From: CAZBME01 sp964645835
Lineage (GTDB): Bacteria > Desulfobacterota > Syntrophia > Syntrophales > UBA8958
Direction: 5' to 3'
Length of the DNA: 64,000 nucleotides
NCBI GenBank assembly: GCA_964645835.1
Contig: CAZYDG010000092.1
Coordinates: 1-64,000, forward strand
Part shown: piece by piece, positions 62,136 through 64,000 of the stretch
How positions within the stretch are numbered: the stretch's first letter is position 1
How the letters are laid out: each line of letters opens with the position of its first letter
Notes under the pieces: model-generated
Database searches by the model: none
Seen by the model: the letters and a program-made list of their open reading frames with translations, nothing else
Told to the model about the DNA's origin: nothing
Translations under genes and position numbers: made by a program

Positions 62136-64000
62136 ATGTCCGATCAAGATACGCTACAGATTGAAGCAATACCTACATGGACTCAAAGCCATTTTGAACC
62201 ACCGCTTATTGATGTGAGTTTGTCGCCGGAGGCTGATATTCAGGAGATTCTTCTGACATCACTCCTCAATGCCGTCCCCCATGCCGTTCTGGGTTTTCGC
62301 GACAATAAAATTATTTTCGCCAACGGCGCCGTTGAAGCCGTCTTTGGATGGAAACCGGGCACACTGATCGGCAAAACAAGCGGGTTTTTATACGATTCAG
62401 ATCTCGCGTTCGATGCAATCGGGCAAGATATCAACACCCCGATTGATATACATAAACCCCATCAGGCAATATATCGCCATAAACATCGTGACGGCAGAAA
62501 GGTCATTTGCAGAGTCAGCATCTCGCGCACGGGAAACGATGAGCGCCAGAAAATGATGGTCGCTGTCTTCGAAGATATTACAGAACAATATAAAAAAGAA
62601 AATAAGCTTCGTGAACTCAATGAGAATCTGGACGATCTGGTACAAAAGCGAACGAAGGAACTGTCGGCATTAAATGATCGCTTGCAGGAAGAGATCCGGA
62701 TTCGTACATTGTCGGAAGACAGGTTGAAGCGTTCGGAGCAGGAGAAATCCGTCATCCTTGACGCCATGAGCGATCACGTTTTGTTGTTGGACAAGGATAT
62801 GAAAATTCTGTGGTCCAATACATCGCTGCAAGAATATTTCCATGCCTCTCCGAAAACACTGAATGGAAATTACTGTTATGCTGCCCTTTACAACAGAACT
62901 ATACCCTGTTCTTCCTGTCCGTCTTTTGAGGCAATTACATCGGGATTGCCTCAGGATTTTGAACGCATCGATTCTTCTGACAGAACATGGATATTCAGAG
63001 GTTTTCCCGTTTTTGATAACGATGGGGCACCCATCGGCGCTGTCGAGATTGTATCGGATATAACGGAACGGAAGCAATCCGAAGAGGCTCTGCGGCAAAG
63101 CGAAGAGAGATATCGTAATATAATAGAAACAATGGAAGATGGGTATTTCGAGACAGACCTGGAAGGCAATATAACTTTTGCCAATGAGGCTATGCTGCGA
63201 ATCTTCGGATATGCAAGAGATGAATTTATGGGAGTTAATCATCGTCATTATTCAACTCCAGCGGAAGCTAAAAGAATATTTGACGCGTTTCATGAACTCT
63301 ATTTAACGGATGTCCCCATCAAGATCTTCGATCATGAAATCGTACGTAAAGACGGACAGATACGGCATGTGGAAGTATCTACATCCCTCTTGAAGGATGC
63401 CCTCGGTCGCCCCATCGGTTTTCGCGGCATCAACCGAGATGTGACAGATCGCATCAGGATGTCGGAGGAGAAGAAGAAACTTACCAAACAGCTCAATCAA
63501 GCTCAAAAAATGGAGGCCATCGGCACCCTGGCCGGGGGAATCGCTCACGATTTCAACAACCTCCTAATGGGGATTCAGGGTTATACATCTCTGATGCTCT
63601 TGAGCCTTGACCCCACTCACGCTCACCACGAAAAGCTCAAGGCTATTGAACAACAGGTTCAAAGCGGCGCCGATCTCACGAAGCAGTTGCTGGGTTTCGC
63701 CCGCGGCGGACGCTACGAGGTTACCCCGACGGACATCAATGCCCTGATCAGTAAAACCGCCGCCATGTTCGGACGAACAAAAAAGGAAATCCGAATCCAT
63801 GAGAAATATGCCAAGGATCTCTGGATCGTTGAAACGGACAGGGGACAGATGGAACAGGTCATGCTGAATCTCTTCGTCAATGCCTGGCAAGCCATGCCCG
63901 GTGGCGGATCCCTCTATCTCGAAACGCAAAATGTTTACCTTGATGACGCCTACCTGAAACCTTACGATGTGATTTCCGGCCCTTACACCAAGATATCCGT
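62136..64000 (+). CDS. PAS-domain sensor histidine kinase (incomplete at window end)
   Basis: At least 621 residues, open at the right edge. It has no membrane helix. There are three PAS-like domains (about 35-150, 200-310 and 320-440); the second contains CYAALYNRTIPCSSCP with a Cys pair. A coiled coil joins the first two. The HisKA phosphoacceptor is His471 (AGGIAHDFNN), followed by the N box NLFVNAWQAMPGGG. Its start at 62136 has GAGG at 9 bases; an ATG at 62121 in the same frame is possible. A receiver domain may follow, as in the kinase at 8982. Confidence 0.9.
   Translation, partial: MSDQDTLQIEAIPTWTQSHFEPPLIDVSLSPEADIQEILLTSLLNAVPHAVLGFRDNKIIFANGAVEAVFGWKPGTLIGKTSGFLYDSDLAFDAIGQDINTPIDIHKPHQAIYRHKHRDGRKVICRVSISRTGNDERQKMMVAVFEDITEQYKKENKLRELNENLDDLVQKRTKELSALNDRLQEEIRIRTLSEDRLKRSEQEKSVILDAMSDHVLLLDKDMKILWSNTSLQEYFHASPKTLNGNYCYAALYNRTIPCSSCPSFEAITSGLPQDFERIDSSDRTWIFRGFPVFDNDGAPIGAVEIVSDITERKQSEEALRQSEERYRNIIETMEDGYFETDLEGNITFANEAMLRIFGYARDEFMGVNHRHYSTPAEAKRIFDAFHELYLTDVPIKIFDHEIVRKDGQIRHVEVSTSLLKDALGRPIGFRGINRDVTDRIRMSEEKKKLTKQLNQAQKMEAIGTLAGGIAHDFNNLLMGIQGYTSLMLLSLDPTHAHHEKLKAIEQQVQSGADLTKQLLGFARGGRYEVTPTDINALISKTAAMFGRTKKEIRIHEKYAKDLWIVETDRGQMEQVMLNLFVNAWQAMPGGGSLYLETQNVYLDDAYLKPYDVISGPYTKIS

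Overview
The window looks like part of the chromosome of a Gram-negative anaerobic deltaproteobacterium (Desulfobacterota, perhaps Syntrophales- or Syntrophobacter-like). The pointers are two-subunit fumarase/tartrate dehydratase, a GlcD/GlcF-type oxidase pair, a DctPQM TRAP transporter beside a CaiB/BaiF CoA-transferase, family 4 Fe-S uracil-DNA glycosylase, RND and EmrAB-type efflux, PAS/histidine-kinase hybrids, and short palindromic repeats of kinds common in that group. No rRNA, tRNA or CRISPR array was recognised. The taxonomic placement is inference.

Layout. 0-4 kb: a possible insertion-sequence edge, then a FadR-type regulator and a 2-hydroxyacid oxidase pair (GlcD plus a frameshifted GlcF). 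4-7.3 kb: a zinc phospholipase/nuclease-like exported protein, a hotdog thioesterase, and a small secreted protein built of two nearly identical 69-residue units. 7.3-17.4 kb: a YgiQ radical SAM enzyme, a hybrid kinase overlapping an HDOD protein, a slipin/NfeD membrane pair, uracil-DNA glycosylase and CoaBC. 17.4-26.7 kb: M23 peptidase, UvrD-type helicase, adenylate kinase, an SDR gene broken by one amber codon, an MBL hydrolase, a repeat-truncated EF-hand gene, and a Spy-like/YHS metal-handling pair. 27.4-34.7 kb: ABC transporter, double-hotdog protein, TerC, a second MBL protein, fumarase subunits, YjbQ.

34.7-41.5 kb is the most interesting part. An MFS pump and an unusual NCS2 permease with a C-terminal cytosolic domain precede a PqqD-like chaperone and two radical SAM/SPASM enzymes. 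These match the ScmD-ScmE-ScmF (SynChlorMet) cassette, a peptide-modification locus whose substrate is, as I recall, unidentified. Converging on it are an exported 268-residue protein with a seven-cysteine hydrophobic tail, laid out like a halocin C8-type bacteriocin precursor, and upstream of that a short, apparently frameshifted peptide gene ending in a Gly/Cys-rich tail that could be the missing precursor.

42-47 kb: a DUF2231-cytochrome c protein and the TRAP transporter/CoA-transferase operon, suggesting uptake of an organic acid followed by CoA activation. 47-49 kb: a RAYT transposase and a methyltransferase among inverted REP-like repeats. 49.5-61.4 kb: a DUF4301 protein, an RND/adaptor/TolC operon with its TetR regulator, and a divergent TetR/EmrA/EmrB operon. 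62.1 kb to the end: an incomplete PAS histidine kinase.

At least three repeat families recur: a palindromic repeat of about 50-200 bp (four copies, one abutting a truncated gene), REP-like repeats around the RAYT gene (five copies), and a MITE-like element with AATCCACCACC ends (three copies). Three genes carry single disabling lesions (GlcF, SDR, EF-hand). These may be real decay or assembly errors.
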